From positions 1 through 25,771 of the IMG/VR virus record IMGVR_UViG_3300010354_000567: a DNA stretch of 25,771 nt. One strand, written 5' to 3'. The notes under the pieces are model-generated. The model worked only from the letters and a program-made list of their open reading frames with translations, was not told the DNA's origin and did not search any database. Both the position numbers and the translations under genes were made by a program. Positions 16,455 through 24,151 of the stretch are shown in pieces (the stretch's first letter is position 1; each line of letters starts with the position of its first letter). The DNA comes from a virus.

Positions 16455-19421
16455 ATGGCGACATTAACTTCACCAGGTGTAGCAGTTACAGTTGTAGACG
16501 AAAGTTTCTACACACCTGCGGCTTCGGGCACTACCCCGTTAATTATTATTGCTTCGGCAGAAGATAAAGACAATCCTAGCGGCACAACTGCGGCTGGTAC
16601 TATGGCTGCAAATGCAGGAAAGGTATATCTTGTAACAAGCCAACGTGATCTTACTGATACCTTTGGGACACCATTATTTTATACTGATTCAAGCGGAAAT
16701 CCTCAACATGGAAACGAATTAAATGAATATGGATTGCAAGCGGCCTACAGTAGCCTAGGTGTTAGTTCTAGAGCGTATGTTGTTAGGGCTGATATTGATT
16801 TAAATCAATTGTTACCTCAGTCTACTGCTCCTACAGGAGATCCTGTTGCAGGAACTTATTGGGTAGATACAGCAGCATCATCTTTTGGTATCAAAGAATG
16901 GAGTAGTGTTACAAGAAAGTTTACATCAGTTACACCTATTGTTTTAGATGACAATACTGCTACGAATATTTTAGTGAACGGAGCACCGGCACCTTCTTTT
17001 GGTAAACCCGGCGATTATGCAATGGTGGTTTCATCTTCTAATGCAAATCAACTTTTTTATAGAACTTCAAATAACAGTTGGATACAGGTAGTAAATGACC
17101 CATTAAAACGTCTACAGATTAGCCCACACTATAATTATCCTATCTATGATGCTAGTACAGCGACCGGAAGTGTTTGGGTTACTACTACACCTATTACTAA
17201 CGGATCAAATTGGGTTATCAAATATTATAATGGAACTACAAAAACCTGGGATATTGTTGATGCTCCTTTATATTCTTCTCGTGAAAGCGCAACTTACAAC
17301 GAAGATTCAACAGACGGTGGATTGAATATTCCTGCAGGATCTTTATATGTTGATTATAGCGTGCCAAATTCTAGTGATCCGATCAATGCAAATTTTGAAA
17401 TAAGAAGAAGAACTGCTAAAGGTGTTACCGTGCTAACCGCTGATGCTGCAACGGCCTATGCAACAAATGGCACAACTTACACATTTAACATGGCAGAAAC
17501 GGATGCAGGAACAGAATCATTTGGTAATTTATATCCAATAATAATGACTGCCACAAATACAACTACGTATTTGGGACAGTTACTTGTTGGTGCAGTATTA
17601 GCACAGCCAAGTTTAACTAATGTAGAAGCACTATGGAATTTTGATACCAATGTATTAACCCTGTCTCATAGACAAGGTGGTGAAATTAAAATTACAAGTT
17701 TAAATACCGCTACAAGAACTTTGCTCAAATGGACACCGTGGTCGATTTCTAATCAAACTGGAAATTCTAATTTCTTTGTAGAAGATACTTCTACATATGT
17801 GGTTAGTAATTGGAAGCCATTGGTATATGAAGCAAAAACTACTGCACCTTATACTGATGCAGCCGACGGTGCATTATGGTATAATAACGTCATTGATGAA
17901 GTTGATATCCTAGTAAATTCCGGAACTGTATGGGTTGGTTATCTTAACTTTTATCCATCAGCAGATCCAGCAGGTCCGATTATTCAGGCAACTGAACCTG
18001 TAAACGGTGATAGAAGCGATGGCGGTAATTTAGTTACAGGCGATATTTGGATTGATACAAGCGATTTAGAATTATATGGTACAAATATATACGTTTACGA
18101 TTCTACAATCACAACTGGTAGCAAATGGGTATTACAGGATACTACCGACCAAACAAGTCCAACTGGATGGGTATTTGCAGATGCTCGTTGGGGAGCAAGC
18201 GGTGCTGCAACTGATGCAGCAAGTATTTCTACATTAAGATCTTCTAACTATGTAGACCCTGATGCACCTGATCCTTCTCTGTATCCTAGAGGTATAAGAT
18301 TGTGGAATACAAGAAGGTCTGGTTATAATGTTAAGAAATTTGTTACAGATTACATAAATTTATCTGCAACAAATGATGTCTATAACGGCGAATCTATGTC
18401 AGGGTATAATGCAGACCGTTGGGTTAGTCAATATCCAACTGACGAAAATGGTGCAGGTGTTTTTGGAAGAAAATCTCAAAGACAAATTGTTGTGAAAGAA
18501 ATGAAATCTCTTGTAGATACTAGTTTAACATTAAGAGATACAGATTCATTAAATTTCAATCTTATTGTTGCACCAGGCTACACAGAATTAATTTCTAACA
18601 TGGTAGCACTTAATGTTGATAGAGGTTTAACAGCATTTGTTATAGGTGATACTCCATTTAGATTATTACCAACTGCATCAAGTTTGTCTAACTACGGATT
18701 AAATGCTAATGGAGCACTTGATAACGGCGATAATGGCGCAGTGACTTATAATGAATATATGGCCATGTATTACCCAAGTGGTTATACTACAGATAATTCT
18801 GGTAACAGAATAGTTGTTCCTCCTAGCCATATGATGTTGAGAACTTATCTCAACAGCGATGCTAAAAGTTATCTCTGGTTTGCCCCTGCAGGTACAAGAA
18901 GAGGTGTAATTGATAATGCTACAAGCATTGGATACATCGATTCAGAGGGTGAGTTTAAATCTCAAACTATTCCACAAAGTTTAAGAGATGTAATGTTAGA
19001 TCCAAATACTAAAGTTTCGATCAACCCAATTACAAATCTAACCGGTGTTGGAATTACAGCATTTGGTCAAAAAACAAGAGCATCAAATGCTAGCGCATTA
19101 GATAGAGTTAACGTATCAAGATTGATTGCTTATCTAAGACGCCAACTTGATATTTTATCAAGACCTTTCTTATTTGAACCTAACGATGCACAAACTCGCA
19201 GAGAAATTAAAGCATCGGTTGAGAGTTTAATGTTAGAACTGGTAGGTCAACGTGCGTTATACGATTTTATTGTAGTTTGTGACGAAACTAATAACACACC
19301 TGCTAGAATCGATCGTAATGAGTTATACGTAGATATAGCAGTCGAACCAGTTAAGGCTGTTGAATTTATCTATATTCCTTTGAGAATTAAAAACAGAGGT
19401 GATATTGAGGCTGGACTATAA
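16455..19421 (+). CDS. gp18: Tail sheath protein gp18 with large insertion
   Basis: The N-terminus (TLTSPGVAVTVVDES) and C-terminal third (NVSRLIAYLRRQLDILSRPF, FEPNDAQTRREIKASVESL, VKAVEFIYIPLRI) are those of T4-type sheath subunits, which contract to drive the tube into the host. ATG 16455 is chosen because GAGGAG (16441-16446) is spaced for it; an in-frame TTG at 16449 is too close. The product has 988 residues against 659 in T4. The extra part (about residues 110-575) holds several small beta modules such as AGTYWVDTAASSFGIKEW, DGALWYNNVIDE and TGDIWIDTSD, likely exposed on the outside of the sheath. Expected to be one of the most strongly made late proteins. It is followed by the tube gene after 23 bases. 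Confidence 0.9.
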   Translation: MATLTSPGVAVTVVDESFYTPAASGTTPLIIIASAEDKDNPSGTTAAGTMAANAGKVYLVTSQRDLTDTFGTPLFYTDSSGNPQHGNELNEYGLQAAYSSLGVSSRAYVVRADIDLNQLLPQSTAPTGDPVAGTYWVDTAASSFGIKEWSSVTRKFTSVTPIVLDDNTATNILVNGAPAPSFGKPGDYAMVVSSSNANQLFYRTSNNSWIQVVNDPLKRLQISPHYNYPIYDASTATGSVWVTTTPITNGSNWVIKYYNGTTKTWDIVDAPLYSSRESATYNEDSTDGGLNIPAGSLYVDYSVPNSSDPINANFEIRRRTAKGVTVLTADAATAYATNGTTYTFNMAETDAGTESFGNLYPIIMTATNTTTYLGQLLVGAVLAQPSLTNVEALWNFDTNVLTLSHRQGGEIKITSLNTATRTLLKWTPWSISNQTGNSNFFVEDTSTYVVSNWKPLVYEAKTTAPYTDAADGALWYNNVIDEVDILVNSGTVWVGYLNFYPSADPAGPIIQATEPVNGDRSDGGNLVTGDIWIDTSDLELYGTNIYVYDSTITTGSKWVLQDTTDQTSPTGWVFADARWGASGAATDAASISTLRSSNYVDPDAPDPSLYPRGIRLWNTRRSGYNVKKFVTDYINLSATNDVYNGESMSGYNADRWVSQYPTDENGAGVFGRKSQRQIVVKEMKSLVDTSLTLRDTDSLNFNLIVAPGYTELISNMVALNVDRGLTAFVIGDTPFRLLPTASSLSNYGLNANGALDNGDNGAVTYNEYMAMYYPSGYTTDNSGNRIVVPPSHMMLRTYLNSDAKSYLWFAPAGTRRGVIDNATSIGYIDSEGEFKSQTIPQSLRDVMLDPNTKVSINPITNLTGVGITAFGQKTRASNASALDRVNVSRLIAYLRRQLDILSRPFLFEPNDAQTRREIKASVESLMLELVGQRALYDFIVVCDETNNTPARIDRNELYVDIAVEPVKAVEFIYIPLRIKNRGDIEAGL

Positions 19422-19444
19422 GAGTTAATAAAAGGAGCATTTAA

Positions 19445-20095
19445 ATGCCTATTGCAAGTTTAAGAAATTTCACAGTTCCTATTGCGGGAGCGCAGGCAAG
19501 CACAACTCAAGGTTTGCTAATGCCAAAATTGAAGTACCGCTTCCGTGTTACCATGGACGGTTTTGGGGTAGCAGGTGCTCCTACCACTGAATTAACTAAA
19601 CAAGTTATGAACGTTACAAGACCTGATGTTTCTTTTGAAACTATTAATCTACCGATTTATAACAGCACTGTTAAAATTTTAGGAAAACATACCTGGGCAG
19701 ATGCAAAGGTAACTCTTCGTGATGATGCAAGCGGAATTGTAAGTAGAAAAGTTGGAGAACAATTGCAGAAGCAATTTGACTTTTTTGAGCAATCAAGTGC
19801 CCAAAGCGCCATTGATTATAAATTTAGAATGCGTGTTGAGGTTCTAGACGGTGGTAACGGAGGATTTGAACCTGTGACTTTAGAAAGTTTTGAATTTCTA
19901 GGGTGCTATGTTAAACAGGCAACCTATGCTCAAGGTGACTACTCGAGCAATGAAATTATGGATATTGCATTAACTATAACTTACGATAATGCAATTCAAC
20001 TAGAAGCACCAGGGGGAGCAGCAAGCGGCGTTGGTGTAAATGTCGGAAGAGTTGTACGTCCGGGCAATGCCCAAGGTTTAGCATCAGGAGGTTAA
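19445..20095 (+). CDS. gp19: Tail tube protein gp19
   Basis: The 216-residue product matches T4-type tube subunits: KLKYRFRVTMDGFG, VTRPDVSFETINLPIYNSTV, the HTWADAKVTLRDD motif and FEFLGCYVKQATYAQGDYSSN near the end. It stacks in rings inside the sheath and forms the DNA channel. It is longer than T4 gp19 (163), with a Gly-rich tail after residue 190. AAAGGAG (19431-19437) is a strong SD. The gene shares the sheath promoter and ends at a strong terminator, so sheath and tube form one two-gene unit. Confidence 0.9.
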   Translation: MPIASLRNFTVPIAGAQASTTQGLLMPKLKYRFRVTMDGFGVAGAPTTELTKQVMNVTRPDVSFETINLPIYNSTVKILGKHTWADAKVTLRDDASGIVSRKVGEQLQKQFDFFEQSSAQSAIDYKFRMRVEVLDGGNGGFEPVTLESFEFLGCYVKQATYAQGDYSSNEIMDIALTITYDNAIQLEAPGGAASGVGVNVGRVVRPGNAQGLASGG

Positions 20096-20111
20096 GTAAT
20101 ATTAACTTTCT

Positions 20112-20138
20112 AAAAAAGCCCGAAATTCGGGCTTTTTT
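20112..20138 (+). terminator. Rho-independent terminator after gp19
   Basis: A GC stem (GCCCG pairing with CGGGC) with a short AT loop is flanked by six As and six Ts, so it can act in both directions. It lies 16 bases after the gp19 stop. Confidence 0.85.
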
Positions 20139-20143
20139 ATTGT

Positions 20144-20151
20144 CATAAATA
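20144..20151 (+). promoter_or_regulatory. Late promoter CATAAATA for the 20157 unit
   Basis: The box begins 5 bases after the terminator's T run and ends 5 bases before the ATG at 20157. No SD lies between them, so a leaderless start is predicted. Confidence 0.6.
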
Positions 20152-20156
20152 TTGAT

Positions 20157-21431
20157 ATGAGTTTAACAAATAATTATATTTCATCAAACGGACAAGCAAC
20201 TGACCTAATAGACGGTAGCAATCAGTCAGGTGTAGTCAGTCTACGTGATTATAAACATGCATCTAATTTGTATGTTAACGATAACCAAATTAGATCTCCT
20301 AAACTTGGTTTTTTATATTACGTTAAATTTATAATAAATCGAGATGCACAAGTATCAGAAGTTGATTCTAATGTAGGAGTTTTTGTAAAGAAAATCGATC
20401 TTCCTAAATTTCAATTAAAAACTGAAACATTAAATCAATATAACAGAAAAACACAAGTGCATACAGGACTCTCTTACAATCCTGTAACTATCGATTTCCA
20501 TGATGACACGATTGGTATTACTAATAGTCTATGGGTAAATTATTATAAAAATCTAATTGCAGACGGCAATTATGACACAGAAACTACTAACTCACCTAGA
20601 CAATTTGGAGATACAAAGTTTGGTATAAAAGATTATGAATACGGAATTTACAATAGAGGTGTTGGACAAAACTTTTTTGATAGAATTGACATCTATGTAC
20701 TAAACCCGTCTAAAGATCATACACTCATTTCGTTAATTAATCCAAAAATTACAGATTGGAAACACGATTCTTTAAATCAATCTGAAGGTGGAAAAATTCT
20801 ACAGAATAGTATGACAGTTGTTTATGAGAATGTTTTATATTATAAAGGATCTTCTAACAGAAAGATTGAAGGATTTGTTAATCAATTCTACGATACATCT
20901 CCTAGTCCATTTGCGTTATCAAATCCAGAAAGTACACCTGTAACCGAAACAAACACAGATCCTAGACCAGAAAATGCTGTAATTTATGAAAGAGCACAGG
21001 CACCGTTGAAAACAGGAAATCCTTTATTTGATAAACAAGGTGCTGCACGAAATTATAGTATTCCTGGAAAACAAATAACTAATCTGTTTGATAGACCCGG
21101 TAAACCGAGACAATATGGTATTGTAAATCCGCCAAATACATTAAACAATCCACTATTAGACATTGCTGCTATTCTTGCTAAAGACTATCTCAATCAAAAC
21201 GGATTCGGTAGAGTTGGACCTAAACAATATAACATAGCATCGAGTGCTCTTAACGCTTCTATAAGAAACCCTGCAGGAAAATATTATGATCCTCCTAGCA
21301 CTCAAAATGTGCCAGGACTGTTTACCCTTCCTGGGGGATTAGGCATCAATGTTTTTAAAGCATATAATAGAGGCGTTGATGGCAAATTAAGGGTAAACCC
21401 AGCAGCAATTGTTTTTCCACCTAGAAGGTAA
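20157..21431 (+). CDS. Tail tube-like structural protein, 424 aa
   Basis: Residues 50-250 resemble the tube-protein fold: FLYYVKFIINRD, FVKKIDLPKFQLKTETLNQY, then VTIDFHDDTIGITNSLW. Such proteins in T4-like phages include the tube and the baseplate cap proteins gp48 and gp54, so this may start or end the tube; which one cannot be decided. The part after residue 255 is rich in Pro, Asn and Gly (with RPGKPRQYGIVNPPN) and probably extended. There is no SD, and a CATAAATA box ends 5 bases before the ATG. It opens a unit that runs to gp16 with very short gaps. Confidence 0.6.
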   Translation: MSLTNNYISSNGQATDLIDGSNQSGVVSLRDYKHASNLYVNDNQIRSPKLGFLYYVKFIINRDAQVSEVDSNVGVFVKKIDLPKFQLKTETLNQYNRKTQVHTGLSYNPVTIDFHDDTIGITNSLWVNYYKNLIADGNYDTETTNSPRQFGDTKFGIKDYEYGIYNRGVGQNFFDRIDIYVLNPSKDHTLISLINPKITDWKHDSLNQSEGGKILQNSMTVVYENVLYYKGSSNRKIEGFVNQFYDTSPSPFALSNPESTPVTETNTDPRPENAVIYERAQAPLKTGNPLFDKQGAARNYSIPGKQITNLFDRPGKPRQYGIVNPPNTLNNPLLDIAAILAKDYLNQNGFGRVGPKQYNIASSALNASIRNPAGKYYDPPSTQNVPGLFTLPGGLGINVFKAYNRGVDGKLRVNPAAIVFPPRR

Positions 21432-21434
21432 TTT

Positions 21435-21803
21435 ATGAGATATAACTATACAAATCTTCCTACGGAAAATAATAAATCAAAAACAATTAAAGAATTCGAA
21501 GGATACCAAAACGTAAAATCTAGTACTAATTCCTCTGTATATCAAGCAATGACAGGGTTTTTTACTTCAAACGGGTTTGACGTTGTTTCGTCTGAACTAA
21601 TATCAGAAGTTATTATTTCACAGGCTAAAAATGACGGTTATAATCCAATGCAGATTTTAGATAGTATGCGATCTCTTAATGAAATAGAACTCTCTGGAAT
21701 AGTTGCAGAAATTCTAAACTATAATCGTTATAAAAGTAGTAGTCTAGGATTTTTACCGAGATTTAATCCAAATCCTGAGATTACAAGAAACTTAATAGCA
21801 TGA
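21435..21803 (+). CDS. Unknown virion-cluster protein, 122 aa
   Basis: The ATG lies 3 bases after the previous stop, with AGGTAA as a weak ribosome site. The protein has a polar N-terminus and a helical middle (SSELISEVIISQAKNDGYNP, EIELSGIVAEILNYN), ending in NRYKSSSLGFLPRFNP. No known motif was recognised. It overlaps the gp4 start by 4 bases (ATGA). A small assembly or neck/baseplate protein is possible given the company, but this is a guess from position. Confidence 0.6.
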   Translation: MRYNYTNLPTENNKSKTIKEFEGYQNVKSSTNSSVYQAMTGFFTSNGFDVVSSELISEVIISQAKNDGYNPMQILDSMRSLNEIELSGIVAEILNYNRYKSSSLGFLPRFNPNPEITRNLIA

Positions 21804-22243
21804 GTTTAAAATTTAGCAAAGACGTTTACAGAATTAAAAATCCAGAAAAATATGTAGGCAAAAAAGATCCCCTTTACAGAAGCAGTTGGGAAATGACCTT
21901 TATGATTTTTTGTGACAATAACCCATCTATTCAAGAGTGGGCCAGTGAACCAGTTAAAATTCCTTATAGAGATCCGCTAACCGGCAGGCAAACTGTATAT
22001 GTCCCAGATTTCTTAATTGTATATGTTGATAAAAATTTAAAAAAACATGCAGAACTAATTGAAATTAAACCTGCTAATCAAGCCCTGAAAGAACGTGTAG
22101 GGAAAAATCCCTACAACCAAGCACAATATGTAAAAAATATGGCAAAATGGGGCGCTGCAAATCAATGGGCTAGCAATCATGGTTTAAAATTTAGGGTAAT
22201 TACAGAAAACGATATCTTTCATAATCCTAACAAAAAACGATAA
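21800..22243 (+). CDS. gp4: Head completion protein gp4 (TnsA-like nuclease fold)
   Basis: The 147-residue product has the gp4 pattern: RIKNPEKYVGKKDPLYRSSW, then EMTFMIFCDNNPSIQEWASE, VPDFLIVYVDK and ELIEIKPANQ. T4 gp4 (also called gp50/gp4) is needed to finish filled heads so that tails can attach. The layout of Glu31, Asp70, Glu88 and Lys90 is that of PD-(D/E)XK nucleases such as TnsA, so it may trim or hold the DNA end. The C-terminal NMAKWGAANQWASNHGLKF is also typical. Its start overlaps the previous stop (ATGA). Confidence 0.85.
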   Translation: MSLKFSKDVYRIKNPEKYVGKKDPLYRSSWEMTFMIFCDNNPSIQEWASEPVKIPYRDPLTGRQTVYVPDFLIVYVDKNLKKHAELIEIKPANQALKERVGKNPYNQAQYVKNMAKWGAANQWASNHGLKFRVITENDIFHNPNKKR

Positions 22244-22251
22244 GTAAAATT

Positions 22252-22731
22252 ATGACGAAAAAACTAGAACAAATATTAGACCTAGCTCCTTCTGATCAAC
22301 CTTTTGAAACTTCAAAAGAAATAAATCATGTGCCGGAAGCCATTAATCTACAAGAAAAATTAGAACAGTTTGACAAAATATCTGCTGCTTTACCTAGAGT
22401 TAAGGGATTAGGAGATATTAGCGATGCAGAATTAGATGCATTAGCAAGCAAAGCTGAACAAGCCTATGATGACCTAATGGATTTAGGTATGAATGTAGAA
22501 GTCAGATATGGAGCAAGAATGTTTGAAGTAGCAGCGAATATGATGAATGCTGCTATTCAAGCAAAAAGTGCTAAGATTGATAAAAAATTAAAAATGGTCG
22601 AACTTCAGTTGAAAAAATTAGCCATAGATAAGAAACATAACAGTGATGAAGATAAGCCTATAGAAGCACAGGGATTTATCATCAGTGACAGAAATACCCT
22701 GTTAGAAAAACTTAAGAATATGAATAAATAA
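22252..22731 (+). CDS. gp16: Terminase small subunit gp16
   Basis: The 159-residue product is close to the size of T4 gp16 (164). It begins with LEQILDLAPSDQPF like the gp16 start. A long helical centre (DAELDALASKAEQAYDDLMD, ARMFEVAANMMNAAIQAKSA) fits the gp16 ring-forming coiled-coil region, and the polar end IEAQGFIISDRNTLLEKL matches the gp16 tail. Gp16 regulates the motor and picks the DNA to be packaged. No strong SD is visible, and it is probably read on from gp4, which ends 8 bases before. It lies 1.4 kb from the large subunit, with two genes between them. Confidence 0.75.
   Translation: MTKKLEQILDLAPSDQPFETSKEINHVPEAINLQEKLEQFDKISAALPRVKGLGDISDAELDALASKAEQAYDDLMDLGMNVEVRYGARMFEVAANMMNAAIQAKSAKIDKKLKMVELQLKKLAIDKKHNSDEDKPIEAQGFIISDRNTLLEKLKNMNK
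22723..22730 (+). promoter_or_regulatory. Late-promoter-like box AATAAATA in the gp16 end
   Basis: The box lies in the last codons of gp16, including two bases of its stop, and ends 5 bases before the ATG at 22736. No SD is seen. It has the same spacing as the boxes at 14570, 20144 and 24139. Confidence 0.5.
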
Positions 22732-22735
22732 TACT

Positions 22736-23329
22736 ATGAAAACCTTTACAGAATATCTAACCGAAAGTCAAAAGCGTTATGATTTTAAAATCAAGATCGC
22801 TGGAGAAATGACTAATGAACAAGAGACCGCTTTAAAGTCAACCCTTGAAAGATTTGTTACAAATAGTTTTAAAAAATCAGGTAAAACTCCTATACAAGAA
22901 CTACCTTTAGATTTTCCTAATGTAAAAAACTTAGAAGTAAATATTTACGAAGTTAGTTTGCATTATCCTGCTACTCAACATGAACTAACAGAATTTGTTG
23001 CCCAAGCAGTTAAAAAGCAAACCAGTCATGTAGTTGTAAGACGCCCGGGAGAACCTAGCGAAGAATATCAAACTCCTGTAGCAGAACGCAAAGGTGCTCT
23101 TTTAGATGATCCAGATTATAAAGAAGCCCCTAATGCTAAGTTTGAAGATTACTACGGTGACAAATATAACACAGGTTTTGTAAAAGAATTAAACGACATT
23201 TTAAGATTACAACGCAAAGAGCGTGGTGAGCAAAGACCTACCGAGGGTGATGCTAAATTTAATACAGATTCCCCTGCTGGTACACAAAGTCCAATACAGC
23301 CAACGGACTATAACCCGTTAAGGAAATAA
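22736..23329 (+). CDS. Candidate internal head protein, 197 aa
   Basis: The N-terminus MKTFTEYLTESQ closely resembles the 10-residue capsid-targeting sequence of T4 internal proteins (MKTYQEFIAE), which the prohead protease gp21 removes after an (L/I)xE site; here cleavage would fall after Glu10 (LTE). The rest has a mixed domain (YDFKIKIAGEMTNEQETALK, then LPLDFPNVKNLEVNIYEVSL) and a charged, Pro-rich C-terminus. No enzyme motif was recognised. If processed, the mature 187-residue protein would be packed in the head and perhaps injected. The ATG has no SD, and AATAAATA ends 5 bases before it. Confidence 0.55.
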   Translation: MKTFTEYLTESQKRYDFKIKIAGEMTNEQETALKSTLERFVTNSFKKSGKTPIQELPLDFPNVKNLEVNIYEVSLHYPATQHELTEFVAQAVKKQTSHVVVRRPGEPSEEYQTPVAERKGALLDDPDYKEAPNAKFEDYYGDKYNTGFVKELNDILRLQRKERGEQRPTEGDAKFNTDSPAGTQSPIQPTDYNPLRK

Positions 23330-23331
23330 TT

Positions 23332-24093
23332 ATGCAGATGTTAGATGTATTAAAAAGATTAGCAGAACTTGATGCTGATAATCCTCGAATATATAACGAT
23401 ACTCCTATTCTTAACAACGAAAGTAAAGAAGTAGGTGAGGAAAAAGCAGATGAAGGTCCGGAGATTCTAAAAATTAAATCTGACCAGGCAAAGGCAAAAG
23501 GCGAAAAATCTTTTACAGTTGGAAAGAAAACCTTTCCTGTAAAAGAAGGTGATGATGAACAAGTAGAAGAATGTGGCATGATGCCTGCAATGGGAGGCAT
23601 CGGTGATCATCATACTCCAGCTAGCATAAACATTACAGCAGATAGCGGTGATGAACTCAGTTCTATGCTAAGAGATATAATGACACTAGCAGGACAAGGA
23701 CAACATGATCATTCTGATGATATGGGTATGACAGAACCGGCAGGAGACATGCCGCCACCTGCAGAAGTGGATACGGACGGTGGCGATGACATGGGCATGG
23801 ACGAACCCACAATGATGCGCAGTATGATAGATAAATTAAACCCAGGCGACGATGAAGGAGGTGACCAGGACGGCGACCAGGGAGACAGTGGTGACGATGT
23901 AAAAGAGTATGACAATACTCCAAATCCAGAAACATCTGGATATGATAATATGACTCCAACTGGCAACGATATGAACAGCAAAGGCGACAGCGAAGCCAGC
24001 AAGGTAAATGGTGGCGGCAACCCCTATACCAGAACAATGGAGCAGGTTGAACATGGTTTATTTGCAGAATATCGCAAATTTATCGGTGAATAA
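23332..24093 (+). CDS. Acidic Asp/Gly/Met-rich protein, 253 aa
   Basis: The ATG is 2 bases after the previous stop, with AAGGA (23320-23324) as ribosome site. The N-terminus is helical (MLDVLKRLAELDADNP), the middle has FTVGKKTFPVKEGDDEQVEE, and residues 120-230 are low-complexity Asp, Gly, Met and Pro, with DDMGMxEP twice (about 23716 and 23785). The C-terminus returns to a helix (MEQVEHGLFAEYRKFIGE). The strong negative charge would suit a scaffold-like or DNA-mimic protein packed with the head, but the function is unknown. It is followed by a terminator. Confidence 0.6.
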   Translation: MQMLDVLKRLAELDADNPRIYNDTPILNNESKEVGEEKADEGPEILKIKSDQAKAKGEKSFTVGKKTFPVKEGDDEQVEECGMMPAMGGIGDHHTPASINITADSGDELSSMLRDIMTLAGQGQHDHSDDMGMTEPAGDMPPPAEVDTDGGDDMGMDEPTMMRSMIDKLNPGDDEGGDQDGDQGDSGDDVKEYDNTPNPETSGYDNMTPTGNDMNSKGDSEASKVNGGGNPYTRTMEQVEHGLFAEYRKFIGE

Positions 24094-24109
24094 ATTTCAA
24101 ATATTCACC

Positions 24110-24137
24110 AAATAGCCCCTTAAGGGGCTATTTTTTT
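24110..24137 (+). terminator. Rho-independent terminator after the acidic-protein gene
   Basis: A perfect palindrome (AATAGCCCC, TTAA loop, GGGGCTATT) is followed by a run of Ts. It lies 17 bases after the stop at 24093. Confidence 0.85.
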
Positions 24138-24138
24138 C

Positions 24139-24146
24139 AGTAAATA
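24139..24146 (+). promoter_or_regulatory. Late-promoter-like box AGTAAATA for gp17
   Basis: It lies directly after the terminator's T run and ends 5 bases before the ATG at 24152, with no SD. Only the TAAATA core matches the T4 octamer. Confidence 0.5.
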
Positions 24147-24151
24147 ATCAT

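Noticed and set aside
23663-24054. Several overlapping minus-strand frames of 70-124 codons
   Set aside because: They are the reverse of the Asp/Gly-rich low-complexity gene, have no ribosome sites and give unlikely Cys/His/Leu or Ser/Pro-rich products.
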